DNA of 64,000 nt from Pullulanibacillus camelliae (GCF_014642655.1 NZ_BMIR01000004.1:177141-241140), one strand, 5' to 3'. Shown: positions 25,065 through 34,402, counted from the first letter of the stretch. Notes: generated by a model from the sequence alone, not told the origin. Translations and numbers: made by a program.

Positions 25065-25721
25065 TTAAGAGAGCTTTGAAAATATTTCACGCATATTTTC
25101 TGGAGTGAACTGCATTTGATCAGGTGTAGTACATTCCCAAGCTTCGTAGGTTTCTCCGCGCAGCATCTTGATGATTTCCTCAGTATCAAAAATTTTCAAA
25201 TCATAGATCCAGTTCGCCATTATCAGCAAGGACGATTGATGTGAACCACTATTGGTTGCCCCACAAATATCTTTGACTATATTCACTTGATAATCTCGCG
25301 CATAGGCATCAAACGCAGAGGTCATAAGACAGCAATCCGTGACAAATCCCCCCATTATTAAGTGCTTAATCCCTAGGCTACGTAATATCAGGTCCAGTTC
25401 CGTCTGGTAGAATCCACTCCAACGATGCTTATCAATAACAATGTCATTTGACTCAGGCTTTATCTCATCAATAATCTCCTTCGACTCTGCATCTGAACAA
25501 TAATAAATCGGTTTACCCGAGTGATCCAATACCTCATTATTCGGCAAGCCGATGGCATCCGCTCTACTGATATGACGTGTATAGATAACAGGAATATTTT
25601 CCTGTCTACAAGCCGAAAGCAATGTTTTGGCATTTATCACCGCTTCCTCCATACCCTCAATACCATACTTACTCTCCTTTTGCATATCAATCAGGAGCAG
25701 TGCTGTTTTCTTAACATCCAT
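25065..25721 (-). CDS. Cysteine hydrolase, isochorismatase/nicotinamidase fold
   Basis: 218 residues with the family triad visible: Asp in ALLLIDMQ (residue 12), Lys in IDKHRWSGFYQT (about 98), and the nucleophile Cys in GGFVTDCCLMTSAFDAYARDY (about 128). Relatives hydrolyse ureidoacrylate, N-carbamoylsarcosine, nicotinamide or isochorismate. GGAGGAAATGAT precedes the ATG. First gene of an operon with an NCS1 permease and a TetR regulator, so a ring-derived carbamoyl or amide compound is a reasonable substrate guess. Confidence 0.85.
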   Translation of the reverse strand: MDVKKTALLLIDMQKESKYGIEGMEEAVINAKTLLSACRQENIPVIYTRHISRADAIGLPNNEVLDHSGKPIYYCSDAESKEIIDEIKPESNDIVIDKHRWSGFYQTELDLILRSLGIKHLIMGGFVTDCCLMTSAFDAYARDYQVNIVKDICGATNSGSHQSSLLIMANWIYDLKIFDTEEIIKMLRGETYEAWECTTPDQMQFTPENMREIFSKLS

Positions 25722-25737
25722 ATCATTTCCTCCTCTG

Positions 25738-25776
25738 TTAATTAATCATGATTATTTTATAATCATGATTAATTAA
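25738..25776. promoter_or_regulatory. 39-bp perfect palindrome, likely TetR double operator
   Basis: Two 18-base arms (TTAATTAATCATGATTAT and its exact complement) around TTT, lying 16 bp upstream of the cysteine hydrolase ATG. Each arm contains the smaller palindrome AATCATGATT, so two dimers could bind side by side. The only regulator gene in the operon is TetR. Confidence 0.75.
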
Positions 25777-25974
25777 CATACTATAGTGAATATGGAAAGC
25801 ATGTCAAATGACCTGTAATATTTTACGACATGGAAAACCAACAAAAGGACTTATGGGGAATATTTGTATTAATCCGATATTTAATACCCCGATATTTAAT
25901 GAAATAACGAAAACATAAAAAGGAAGTGGAAGCTGAGACAAGACGAAAAGAAATCACCTTCATACCGAACGATA

Positions 25975-26085
25975 AGTAGCCTGGGAAACAGGCAGGGTAG
26001 TCAAAATACCGAGACTCCTACGGAAAAAGCACGTGTCCGAAGATCCACTTGGAAAAATAAATCGTCTATTCCCAAGTTCACTGAG
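25975..26085. repeat. Diverged copy of the GC-rich Bacillales repeat
   Basis: CCGAGACTCCTACGG, AGCACGTGTCCGAAGA and TCACTGAGGCCACTAAGG match the better copy at 32945-33078. The rest of the stretch 25777-26340 shows no gene. Confidence 0.5.
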
Positions 26086-26339
26086 GCCACTAAGGACGAT
26101 CGGCTAAAAACATCACCTCCATGTGATAACGAAGTGTGCACCCCAGGACCCAAAAAAAGTAAAAAACCACTTTTTGAGGACCCCGATGTTGCGTCGAACG
26201 CCGACCCTACCCACATCGTGTGGGCATGAGGAAAGTAAGTAGTTTGATGGAGCGCTTCATGACTCACTCAGAAGTCCGAACGTATTTCTCCAAAATTACT
26301 TCTGTTCCAACTTCATTATATGGAGTGTAGTATCTCGAG

Positions 26340-26910
26340 AGCTTATACAAATTTTGTGAACTCACTATTTGTATCGATATGAATTTAGATATTTTAGAAT
26401 AATAAAGCAAGAATTTAAGTAAAGTTATTAAAATATACCTTTTTAAAGGGTTTTATATTGCTTATTAATGCTGATTAATAATGCACTTAAGGGAAACAGC
26501 TAGGCTTCCCTTCTACCTCCATGTCACGCATGACATGAAAAAGAAGCTTCTCAAAAATTTGCTGAACTCATGAGAAGCCTCCGTTTAAAACTAGATATTA
26601 GCAAAAGGCTAGTTGGACTATGAAGCTATCCCTTTGTCCCACAAAAAGGAGCGCTTTTAAACCCTTCCCATCGATCCCTTCACAAAAGAGCCGTGTTCCT
26701 AAAAAAGGCTTCAAGCGGAGGACAGCACTGTCATGAGGGATCAAGCAATTTTTATCAAGAGATGTAACCGCCATAGGCCTGGGATGGGTCATAATGTGTG
26801 CATTTCCGTAAATCAGAGTTTAGTACATCTGAATGGTTTTTGAAGTCATTTCGAAAATGTCTTGGCAAAACAGGTAACAGTGCCCATTTTCCCTGTTCTA
26901 ATTCGTTCTA
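26340..26910. pseudogene. Scar of a mobile region: integrase tail plus broken CxxC-protein gene
   Basis: Three pieces in the same order as in the 45.3-50.6 kb region. First, 26348-26400 shares TTTTGTGAACTCACTATTT with 45318-45385. Second, 26505-26605 matches the 3' end of the integrase at 45868-45985 (CTCATGAGAAGCCTCCGTT). Third, 26635-26910 matches the middle of the gene at 50047-50568 on the minus strand (CTTCACAAAAGAGCCGTG, AATGTCTTGGCAAAAC), with frameshifts. The coding parts are not functional. Confidence 0.75.
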
Positions 26911-27125
26911 TCATCATTTTTTACAGGTTTCTCTTTTATCTTCCACATTTGCACCGCAGAGTATGCGGTATACAGAATTACAATAATCATACACCCATAA
27001 AAAATGAGATTTAACCCCGACCACATTTGACCTTTTTGTCTATCTTGAAGCATTGCTTGAACTAGCCATGCGAGACACGTAATAGAAGTCAAGGCATATA
27101 AGCGCATTTTTGCTTTATCGTTCAT
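26898..27125 (-). CDS. Small two-helix membrane protein
   Basis: 75 residues. Membrane segments at about residues 9-27 and 37-58 (LIFYGCMIIVILYTAY), a charged C-terminal tail KIKEKPVKNDDRTN, and GAGGGAGAAGA before the ATG. Not recognised. It stands between the scar region and the sugar transporter operon; no partner can be inferred. Confidence 0.6.
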   Translation of the reverse strand: MNDKAKMRLYALTSITCLAWLVQAMLQDRQKGQMWSGLNLIFYGCMIIVILYTAYSAVQMWKIKEKPVKNDDRTN

Positions 27126-27320
27126 TCTTCTCCCTCTTTAAACCTAAATTTATTCCTTACAGAATTGTTTCTTAATTTTCACGTAATCGATTGGACCTAC
27201 ACGCATCGTCAATAGTCGTGGTCAATAAATATTTTCTCGCATCTTCTCTATTAACTCACAGCTTAACTAAAGCTCAATTATTGAAGTAATCTATACATTC
27301 AAGTCTCATTTGCCAATTTA

Positions 27321-28544
27321 TTAGCGTTTTCTTAGCTTGGGTATTATGTCTACCGCGACTGCTAAGAGCAGCACAAGGCCTTTAATCGTTTGAATTAATG
27401 CGGAATCAACCCCCATAATCGACAAGCCCTGGTTAATAACCCCCATTACTAATGCCCCAATAACAACGCCTGGTACAGTTCCAATCCCACCAGTAACAGC
27501 TGTACCACCAACAAAGCAGGCTGCAATAGCATCAAGCTCAAAAGAATTACCCGTCGCAGCCGATGCAGAACTCAAACGAGAGAGCATCGCAATAGCAGCA
27601 ACAGCTGAAAGGAATCCCATGTGAATGAAAAGGGTAAAATCGACACGACGCGTGTTAATACCCGAAAGACTCGCCGCTCGACGATTTCCACCAATCGCAT
27701 AGACGCGACGGCCAAAAACCGTACGAGTTAAAATAAAGTGGTAAGCTAAAACAAGAACCCCAACAATGACCAATATAATTGGTATACCGCCTTGAGTAGC
27801 ATTTCCGGAAGATGCAAATTCAAAAGTTAGAGCAGCAATTACAACCGTTGCAATAGCAATCTTGATGTAGGTTGCGGTCATCGGTTCTGGAACCAATCCC
27901 ACCTTAGCGACTTTGGTACGCTTACGAAGTTGAGTCCACGCAAAAACGATAACAACAAGGATTCCCACAACAATACTCAACCCATCAAATGGTCCCCACC
28001 ATCCAAAAACATTCGGAAGATAGTTTGCGGCAATAGCATTAAATGATGTATTGTTAACGGGGATAGATGCTTTAATCAATGTGGTTGCAAGACCTCGAAA
28101 AATCAACATGCCCCCCAAAGTGGTAATGAAAGCTGGAATTCCAACAAAAGCAACCCAGAAGCCTTGCCACACTCCCACGAGAAGACCAATCAGTAAACCT
28201 ATAATAATTGCTAAGAACCAATTCATATGCGCATTCTGCATAAGCAAAGCTACACAGCCACCAATAAACCCAACCAAGGAACCGACTGACAAATCAATAT
28301 GGGTTGCAATGATGATCATAACCATACCCACTGCAAGAATGATGACATAAGCATTCTGCTGAATTAATTGAACAATTGTATTCGGCTGCAGTAAAAGTCC
28401 TCCAGTCAAAATTTCAAATACGATAATGATGGCGATGAGTGCCCCAACAATGCCGTATTGGCGAGCATTTGAAGTAAAGGCTTCTAACACTGTCCCCCTT
28501 TTTACATTATTTTTATTCTGTGGTGTTAAAGATTCTAAACTCAT
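27321..28544 (-). CDS. mmsB: Monosaccharide ABC transporter permease (GguB/MmsB type)
   Basis: 407 residues with 8-10 membrane helices and the RbsC/XylH family segments TIVQLIQQNAYVIILAVGMVMIII (mark: NAYVIILAVGMVMI), HIDLSVGSLVGF and GGNRRAASLSGIN. The length and central insert fit the multiple-monosaccharide permease subgroup. It forms the membrane channel for the ATPase and binding protein encoded upstream. Its start overlaps the ATPase stop by four bases. Last gene of the operon. Confidence 0.92.
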   Translation of the reverse strand: MSLESLTPQNKNNVKRGTVLEAFTSNARQYGIVGALIAIIIVFEILTGGLLLQPNTIVQLIQQNAYVIILAVGMVMIIIATHIDLSVGSLVGFIGGCVALLMQNAHMNWFLAIIIGLLIGLLVGVWQGFWVAFVGIPAFITTLGGMLIFRGLATTLIKASIPVNNTSFNAIAANYLPNVFGWWGPFDGLSIVVGILVVIVFAWTQLRKRTKVAKVGLVPEPMTATYIKIAIATVVIAALTFEFASSGNATQGGIPIILVIVGVLVLAYHFILTRTVFGRRVYAIGGNRRAASLSGINTRRVDFTLFIHMGFLSAVAAIAMLSRLSSASAATGNSFELDAIAACFVGGTAVTGGIGTVPGVVIGALVMGVINQGLSIMGVDSALIQTIKGLVLLLAVAVDIIPKLRKR

Positions 28545-30106
28545 GATTCTCCTACCTTCTTTAACTTAGTCTTTTCTTGAGTCATACCTTTCATGAGGTA
28601 CTCCTGAGTAAATCTTGATTTCGGAACATCGTCTGTGACAACACCCTGACTGATCGTATAAATCCGATCACAAATACCAATAAGCTCAGGAAGCTCAGAT
28701 GAAATAACAATGATTGCTTTGCCTTCATCAGCAAGTTGTTCAATAATTTCATAAATTTCGTATTTAGCACCAACATCGATCCCACGTGTCGGCTCATCAA
28801 GAATCAAAATATCTGGATTAGAAATCACCCATTTCGCTAAAAGTACCTTCTGCTGATTTCCACCCGATAGATTGGAGACTTGTTCTTCAATGCTTGGTGT
28901 TTTGATATTGAAGTCCTTGCGATACTTTTCAACAGCAACACGTTCAACCCCCTCATCCATGACACCTTGCTTTGAGTACCTAGTAAGGGCTGCCGACGTA
29001 GAATTTTCACGAATATTCTGTAAAAGATTAAGACCGTATCCTTTGCGATCTTCAGTTACATAGGCAATGCCTGCTTCAATTGCCTTCCGAACTGTCGATG
29101 TGTCAATTTCTTTGCCATGTACATAGACTTTTCCAGATACACCTGAACCATAGGTGCGACCAAAGATGCTCATCGCCATCTCTGTGCGGCCGGCTCCCAT
29201 GAGTCCGGCCAGCCCAACAATCTCACCTGCACGCGCATAAATATTGGCATGATCCACAATTACACGCTGCTGATCAAGTGGGTGATGGAGTGTCCAATTC
29301 TCCACACGAAAGATTTCTTCTCCAATATGAGAAACATGCTCGGGGTACAGATTGGTAAGTTCGCGACCGACCATCTTATGAATCAGTTCATCCTGATCAA
29401 GTGGATTCTCTTCCGAATTCGTCATCCACCCCACCGTGGAACCATCGCGGATAATCGTCACGTTGTCGGCAATGGCCGCAATTTCATTCAACTTATGAGA
29501 GATAATAACCGATGTAACGCCTTGATGATCACGTAAATCGCGAATGATTTGCAGTAAATGGGCCGAATCTTCATCATTCAAAGCAGCAGTAGGCTCATCT
29601 AGTAACAGAAGTTTAACTTTCTTCGATAAAGCTTTCGCAATTTCCACGAGCTGCTGCTTACCTACACCAATATCCATAACCTTAGTGTCGGGATCTTCAT
29701 GAAGACCCACCTGTTCCATCACCTTAATAGCATCAGCTCGAGTAGCTTCCCAATCAATCACGCCACTCTTCTGACGCTCGTTACCAAGAAATATATTTTC
29801 AGCTATCGAAAGGAATGGAGTCAATGCCAACTCCTGCTGAATCACTACAATACCTAATTTCTCAGAATCCTTAATTTTTTTAAATTTGCATTCTTTACCA
29901 TCATAAATAATAGTGCCTGAGTATGAACCGTAGGAATACACTCCTGAAAGCACATTCATCAGGGTCGACTTTCCAGCACCATTCTCGCCACAAATGGCAT
30001 GAATTTCACCACGAGCAATCTCCAAATTCACATTTGTAAGGGCCTTAACAGGACCGAAAGTTTTAGTGATGTTTTGCATCTGTAATATCATTTGGGAATT
30101 TGACAT
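28541..30106 (-). CDS. mmsA: Monosaccharide ABC transporter ATP-binding protein, two ABC domains
   Basis: 521 residues from the ATG at 30106 (GAGGAG upstream). Two fused ATPase halves: Walker A GENGAGKSTLMNVL and Walker B LLLLDEPTAAL in the first, signature LSGGNQQKVLLAKW and Walker B ILILDEPTRGID in the second, whose Walker A is degenerate (GLMGAGRTEMA), as usual in RbsA/XylG/GguA proteins. It powers import of a sugar bound by the preceding ChvE-type lipoprotein. Overlaps the permease gene. Confidence 0.94.
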   Translation of the reverse strand: MSNSQMILQMQNITKTFGPVKALTNVNLEIARGEIHAICGENGAGKSTLMNVLSGVYSYGSYSGTIIYDGKECKFKKIKDSEKLGIVVIQQELALTPFLSIAENIFLGNERQKSGVIDWEATRADAIKVMEQVGLHEDPDTKVMDIGVGKQQLVEIAKALSKKVKLLLLDEPTAALNDEDSAHLLQIIRDLRDHQGVTSVIISHKLNEIAAIADNVTIIRDGSTVGWMTNSEENPLDQDELIHKMVGRELTNLYPEHVSHIGEEIFRVENWTLHHPLDQQRVIVDHANIYARAGEIVGLAGLMGAGRTEMAMSIFGRTYGSGVSGKVYVHGKEIDTSTVRKAIEAGIAYVTEDRKGYGLNLLQNIRENSTSAALTRYSKQGVMDEGVERVAVEKYRKDFNIKTPSIEEQVSNLSGGNQQKVLLAKWVISNPDILILDEPTRGIDVGAKYEIYEIIEQLADEGKAIIVISSELPELIGICDRIYTISQGVVTDDVPKSRFTQEYLMKGMTQEKTKLKKVGES

Positions 30107-30238
30107 ATTACACTCCTCGTTTGCATGAACGTCTCTTTGCAATTGTTCAAGATTTGAACAAGCAGCTACACGTAATGATTAGAAATTTTATGGCGACTTG
30201 CTCCTCCTGTTCGCAAGTCGCCTTAAATTCTCAATATA

Positions 30239-31453
30239 CTACTTAATAATCGGAGCAGCGATATCCTTCTGATATTGTTTTTCAGTGATGAATCCAACCT
30301 CAACTTCATAATGTAGACCTTTTTGATCCCCTGTTGGATTCTTAACTAATTCATCTGACTTCAACAACCAAGTTGGAACATCCTTCTTACCATTGCTCAT
30401 CGGGGCATCGGTTGATTTTGGTTTTTTGTCATCAGCAATCTGAGTTAAAATTGATGTTGTCTTATTGGCGAGTAGGGCAACATTCTTGAAGACAGTCTGT
30501 GCCTGTGCCCCAAATTTGATGTTGGTTATCCCGATATCCATACCATCCTGGCCGGTGATAACTGGCCACGCAGACTTATTATCTGGGTTTGAAGCAGAGA
30601 AAGGAGTAGATGGAGACATATCAGGACGCGCATTCTTGATTGATTTCATAACGCCAAGTGAGATTGCATCATAGGGAGAAAGGACAGCGGCGAGTGGCTT
30701 CTGACTAAGCTTGGTCATAAATGCATCCATTTGCTTTTGAGCTTGATTTTGGTCCCAGGCGTGAACAGAAATTTTCTTCCAATCGGCATCTGTAGTATCC
30801 TTGGTCACAAGACCTGATGGATCAACTAATTGCCCTGACTCGAAGTAAGGCTTTAGCAAATCCCAGGCTCCTTTGAAGAAGTATGGGGCATTGTTATCAT
30901 CATCCGAACCAGCAAAAAGTGCAATGTTCAGAGGTTTAGTCTTACCTCCATTCCCTTTCAAATCAAGCTTGTTGATAATGGTATTTGCCTCGAGGATACC
31001 CGTGCGTTCAAGATCAAACGTCACATAATAATCGACGGCCTTGGTATTCATAATTAAGCGATCATACGCAATGACAATGTCGCCTTGTGATTTCGCCTGT
31101 TCAACAGCCGGGCCAACAGCAGTGCCATCAACGGCTGCTACTATAATTGCTTTTGCACCGGCAGAAACCAGATTGTTGATATCATTTGATTGTTGTGATG
31201 GGCTGTTATTTGCATACTCGATCTTAGTCTTGAATCCCGCCTTTTTGAGATCCTTAACCAAGTTAGCACCATCAACGTTCCACCGCTGATCAGCCTTAGT
31301 AGGCATTGAGATCCCAATCAAATCGCCTTTTTTAAGCGAGGGACTTGTTGATTTTGATGCTGAAGAACCACGGGTAGAGCTGCCACAAGCTGACAACAGT
31401 GCTACACTGGCAATAATGATAACAGCCATCTTTGCTAACTTTTTAAAATTCAT
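30239..31453 (-). CDS. chvE: Sugar-binding lipoprotein of ABC importer (ChvE-like)
   Basis: 404 residues with a lipoprotein signal: KK, hydrophobic VIIIASVALLSA, lipobox LSAC with Cys 22. A serine/threonine-rich linker follows, then a type 1 periplasmic-binding domain (DLIGISMPTKADQRWNVDG, IIVAAVDGTAVG, VIAYDRLI, PYDAISLGVM). The YDRLI and PYDAI elements and length fit the ChvE multiple-monosaccharide subgroup. It is tethered outside the membrane and delivers sugar to the permease. GGGGGAATTTAAA precedes the ATG. First intact gene of the operon. Confidence 0.92.
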   Translation of the reverse strand: MNFKKLAKMAVIIIASVALLSACGSSTRGSSASKSTSPSLKKGDLIGISMPTKADQRWNVDGANLVKDLKKAGFKTKIEYANNSPSQQSNDINNLVSAGAKAIIVAAVDGTAVGPAVEQAKSQGDIVIAYDRLIMNTKAVDYYVTFDLERTGILEANTIINKLDLKGNGGKTKPLNIALFAGSDDDNNAPYFFKGAWDLLKPYFESGQLVDPSGLVTKDTTDADWKKISVHAWDQNQAQKQMDAFMTKLSQKPLAAVLSPYDAISLGVMKSIKNARPDMSPSTPFSASNPDNKSAWPVITGQDGMDIGITNIKFGAQAQTVFKNVALLANKTTSILTQIADDKKPKSTDAPMSNGKKDVPTWLLKSDELVKNPTGDQKGLHYEVEVGFITEKQYQKDIAAPIIK

Positions 31454-31559
31454 TTTAAATTCCCCCTTTTTATTTACATTTCGGATTTTAAGAAACCAAA
31501 TAAAAATATATAAATTCCCCAGAATAAACTAAAAGTAACTGTGTTCTGGTGGAAATCAA

Positions 31560-32100
31560 CAAAACAATCAAAGCAATCCACTCGAAAGATTGTTCTATTC
31601 CACCCACTTTTTGAAAGAGGTCACAAACTTTTCGTCATAAGTTTTAGTCGTAAAATCAAATGAGCAGCATCCCAAAAGCTTCATCAGCTCCTAGGCCTTT
31701 TTCACCAATTAATTTACCAGTAGACACACCAGCCAAAGTCGCCTAATAATCAATCTGTGCCATATGTTCCTCATGGTTTAAAGTTACTTGATACTCCAAC
31801 GTTGCTGGACATTATAGTGGAAAAACTCAGTCAATTCAGCAGTCACATCCGCTATCATGGCATTTCTCCAAGTCCTGAAGGGAACTGAAAGGTATACGGG
31901 CTTATCAAATACCATATAGCCACGCACCATCGCTAAATCCAATCGCGCCAAGCTTTTCAAGCACGATCAATGCTCATAAACCTCGTCGGCTATTGCACGA
32001 TAACTCACGTGCCCCCCTTTGGAAGTTCTTCTAAAGAATAAGTCCAAAACCATATTCAAGTCATTTCTAACTTCCAGATGCTATAATTTGAAAAGTTGAA
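31560..32100 (-). pseudogene. Decayed gene upstream of the sugar ABC operon
   Basis: In shifted minus-strand frames the sequence reads LAMVRGYMVFDKPVYLSVPF, ADVTAELTEFF and, later, LAGVSTGKLIGEKGLGADEAFG, interrupted by stops and frameshifts. This has the composition of coding DNA but the family was not recognised. It lies between the promoter/cre site at 32248-32296 and chvE, so it may be the dead first gene of the operon. Confidence 0.4.
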
Positions 32101-32247
32101 TCAATCAACATAATAGCTTTGACTCAGGTTAAATCGCATCCAACCCCCAAATATGTACGTATAAATATATATGGATATTTAATAAATCTGGTGTTTCATT
32201 GTCCTGATTTTCTCTGTATTTTATCTTCCTCCCTTCTTTTTCAAAAA

Positions 32248-32296
32248 TAACAGCGCTTACAAATGTAAATTTATCACTTTTCAACGTATATTTCAA
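32248..32296 (-). promoter_or_regulatory. Predicted promoter and cre site of the sugar operon
   Basis: Minus strand: TTGAAA (32291-32296), 17-bp spacer, TAAATT (32268-32273), then TTGTAAGCGCTGTTA (32248-32262), which matches the cre consensus WTGNAANCGNWNNCW at 14 of 15. A CcpA roadblock just past the promoter would repress sugar import when glucose is present. Distance to chvE is about 800 bp because of the decayed gene. Confidence 0.5.
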
Positions 32297-32570
32297 TAAA
32301 AAATTGAATTTATTTGTATTTTTTGGTTGTACGTATAAATGATGTTATATTAACTCTATCAAAAAACATATCGGTATGAATTCTAACTAAAGATTCTAAT
32401 TGTAACAGCCTTGTAAAACTGACCATACGAAAAAGGAAGCCCATCCAACTTTCAAAGGCTGGTATTATGGTAAAAAGACCTTCCACCAAGTTCAATGACT
32501 TGATGAAAGGTCTCTCTATCGAAAAATCTCCCCAATCTTTAGAAAGCCGGGGAAAGCCCTTCTAGTGAAT

Positions 32571-32870
32571 CGCCAAATGATGGAGGATTACTTTCCTCCG
32601 ATACAGGTGAATTCATATTCCGAGAATTCGACGAAAAAGTGGGTTTCTCCCAAACTTTGATTCAACACCTCAAACTAAATGATGAAAGGCATTACTGTTC
32701 ACTCGAATGAACAGCTGATTCGCCAAAAACTCTATCAAATGATCGCCGGATATTCCGAAGATGATGCGGCTGATCAATCTAGAGGGACAAAAGAATATGC
32801 CAATCCAAGCAATACGGACAAAGATCATTAAAGTGGCCAGCAAATGAGTAAAGTCAGGGCGATCATTGTA
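32571..32870 (+). pseudogene. IS1380-family transposase N-terminal remnant
   Basis: Reads NRQMMEDYFPPIQ and, after frameshifts, ITVHSNEQLIRQKLYQMIAGYSEDDAADQ. The LIRQ+..Q.IAGY..DDAAD pattern is characteristic of the beginning of IS1380-type transposases. No DDE residues or terminal repeats remain. Confidence 0.65.
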
Positions 32871-32944
32871 CTTCAAATGTTCTTCCAGTTTCGTGTATCA
32901 AACGTTTTTTTGGGACATACTACAGCGCATTCAAAGGCTCAAAC

Positions 32945-33078
32945 TCGAGTGATTGGAGCGGAGGGTGCGAGACTCCTACGGGAACAGCACGTGTCCGAAG
33001 ACCCCGCAGGAAGTGTCTTTCTTCCGAAGAGGCTGAGGCCATGCCCGTGGAAAGCGAGTGCCAGGAGCGGAAATCACC
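32945..33078. repeat. Best-preserved copy of the GC-rich Bacillales repeat
   Basis: GATTGGAGCGGAGGGTGCGA, GACTCCTACGGGAACAGCAC, GAAGACCCCGCAGGAAG, GAGGCTGAGGCCATGCCCGT, GAAAGCGAGTGCCAGGAGCG follow each other. The ends GAGCGGA/GAGCGGAAATCACCTGCC and the palindromic middle match the common Bacillus-type element. It directly follows the IS1380 remnant. Confidence 0.75.
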
Positions 33079-33198
33079 TGCCCATGCTATACCCAATTTC
33101 AACATTTATTTTCGCGCATTACTGCAACTTCTTAAATTCACAACAAATCTGGCCTATATCTGAATTTTTAAGGGGAGATACGTGCAAGCCTTAGTCCA

Positions 33199-33750
33199 TT
33201 ATAGCGCTCGTTTGCTTAACCTTTTTTGAAAAACAATAAACTTGCAAGGAACAGCTAACATCCGTGCCAACCTTGGGTATGACGCATCAAAAGATTCTTC
33301 ATAAACCCGATGATAGCCGATACGATGATACCAGTTTTCCAAAAAGACTTTGGACGGGTGAGAAAACTCACAGGGTATTAACAATTCGAGTTGCATCTTG
33401 CGAAGATATTCGTTTTGACACTTCTGTTCAGCAAAACGAACTAACTCACGTGCAATACCGTTCCTTTGATAAGCACCGTCCACTGCCAGCATGCCAAATT
33501 CTCCTGTTCCCTCATCAATCCGTTGAACACGGACACATCCAACAATTCTCCCCTTGAATCGAGCAACAGCAATCTCTCCAGAATTGGTAAATTCTGCAAT
33601 TTTCTTTACTGTCGTACGATCTGCCCCGTTCATCCAAATCCCTTCCTCCGATGCCGCAAATGAACGGTTAACGATGTTCGTAATGTGCTCCATATTCACG
33701 CTATTTGTACTCGCATTACAAGGTAGCATTTGTATCTCGATTGGTTGCAT
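33199..33750 (-). CDS. GNAT-family N-acetyltransferase
   Basis: 183 residues from ATG 33750 (GTG at 33762 is possible; AAGGAA precedes both). The GNAT acetyl-CoA motif A is FGMLAVDGAYQRNGIARELVRFAE (marks: GMLAVDGAYQRNGIA, with Q/R-x-x-G-I-A), with the V-shaped strand VGCVRVQRI before it. Substrate unknown. Stands alone between repeats and an XRE regulator. Confidence 0.85.
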   Translation of the reverse strand: MQPIEIQMLPCNASTNSVNMEHITNIVNRSFAASEEGIWMNGADRTTVKKIAEFTNSGEIAVARFKGRIVGCVRVQRIDEGTGEFGMLAVDGAYQRNGIARELVRFAEQKCQNEYLRKMQLELLIPCEFSHPSKVFLENWYHRIGYHRVYEESFDASYPRLARMLAVPCKFIVFQKRLSKRAL

Positions 33751-33873
33751 AACAAGTGACACTTCCTTAATTTCGATTGAGCTTATAAACCTCAGGCTCG
33801 ATACAACATGGACGGAAAAATTTACTAAAACCCTCCTGATAAATGACGATGTTATTCAGCTAAAGTCCCCCGT

Positions 33874-34062
33874 TTAAGGAACAAAGAGCTCATCAACCGT
33901 TGTTTCTAATCGTTCAGCTAATTTAAAGGCAAGTGACAGGGTCGGATCATATTTATCATTTTCAATTGCATTGATGGTTTGTCTAGAAACCCCGCATAAT
34001 TTGGCTAATTCCTCTTGAGATAACTTTCTTGCCTTCCGCAACGCTCTTATTTTGTTTTCCAT
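33874..34062 (-). CDS. XRE-family small transcriptional regulator
   Basis: 62 residues, a single helix-turn-helix domain: KARKLSQEELAKLCGVSRQTINAIENDKYDP (marks: LSQEELAKLCGVSRQTI, IENDKYDP). It ends DELFVP like the YozG-type one-domain regulators that are paired with membrane proteins in Bacillota. The ATG at 34062 follows GGAGAT and overlaps the end of the frameshifted membrane gene upstream, consistent with a two-gene unit. Confidence 0.88.
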   Translation of the reverse strand: MENKIRALRKARKLSQEELAKLCGVSRQTINAIENDKYDPTLSLAFKLAERLETTVDELFVP

Positions 34063-34064
34063 GA

Positions 34065-34402
34065 TCAATCTCCATATTTTTTTCTATTGACAATCAGTGT
34101 GATTAAGAAAACAAACGAAACAATAAACAAATAGGCAAATGGATAGAGACTTCCCCCCTGACCTCTGATGACCTGATAAATATCCAGTAGAACATTTACA
34201 AATAAAATCACCAATTCACCGCAAAAGCATTTGCCATTGTTTTAACCTTAATATAACTTTTTCTTTCGTCTCCTTTTTTTGTTAAAGAAAGGAGCATCAC
34301 TCCCACCGAAATGATCAGCGCGAAAATTAGAACCCAATACGCCACAATAATCAATGTAAAAAATACATTTCCATGTTCAAACTCACGAGTTATCCCCTCC
34401 AT
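34065..34402 (-). pseudogene. Frameshifted membrane protein partner of the XRE regulator
   Basis: The first frame gives MEGITREFEHGNVFF, a membrane segment and VKTMANAFAVNW before a stop at 34208. One missing base in the GG near 34210 would restore an open frame, ILFVNVLLDIYQVIRGQGG then a last membrane segment ending NRKKYGD at 34065. The combined product (about 110 residues, three helices) followed by XRE resembles DUF2178-type membrane/regulator pairs. Could be real decay or a sequencing error. Confidence 0.6.

Noticed and set aside
26001..26267. 88-codon open frame on the minus strand
   Set aside because: Overlaps a diverged repeat copy; no recognisable protein features or ribosome-binding site.
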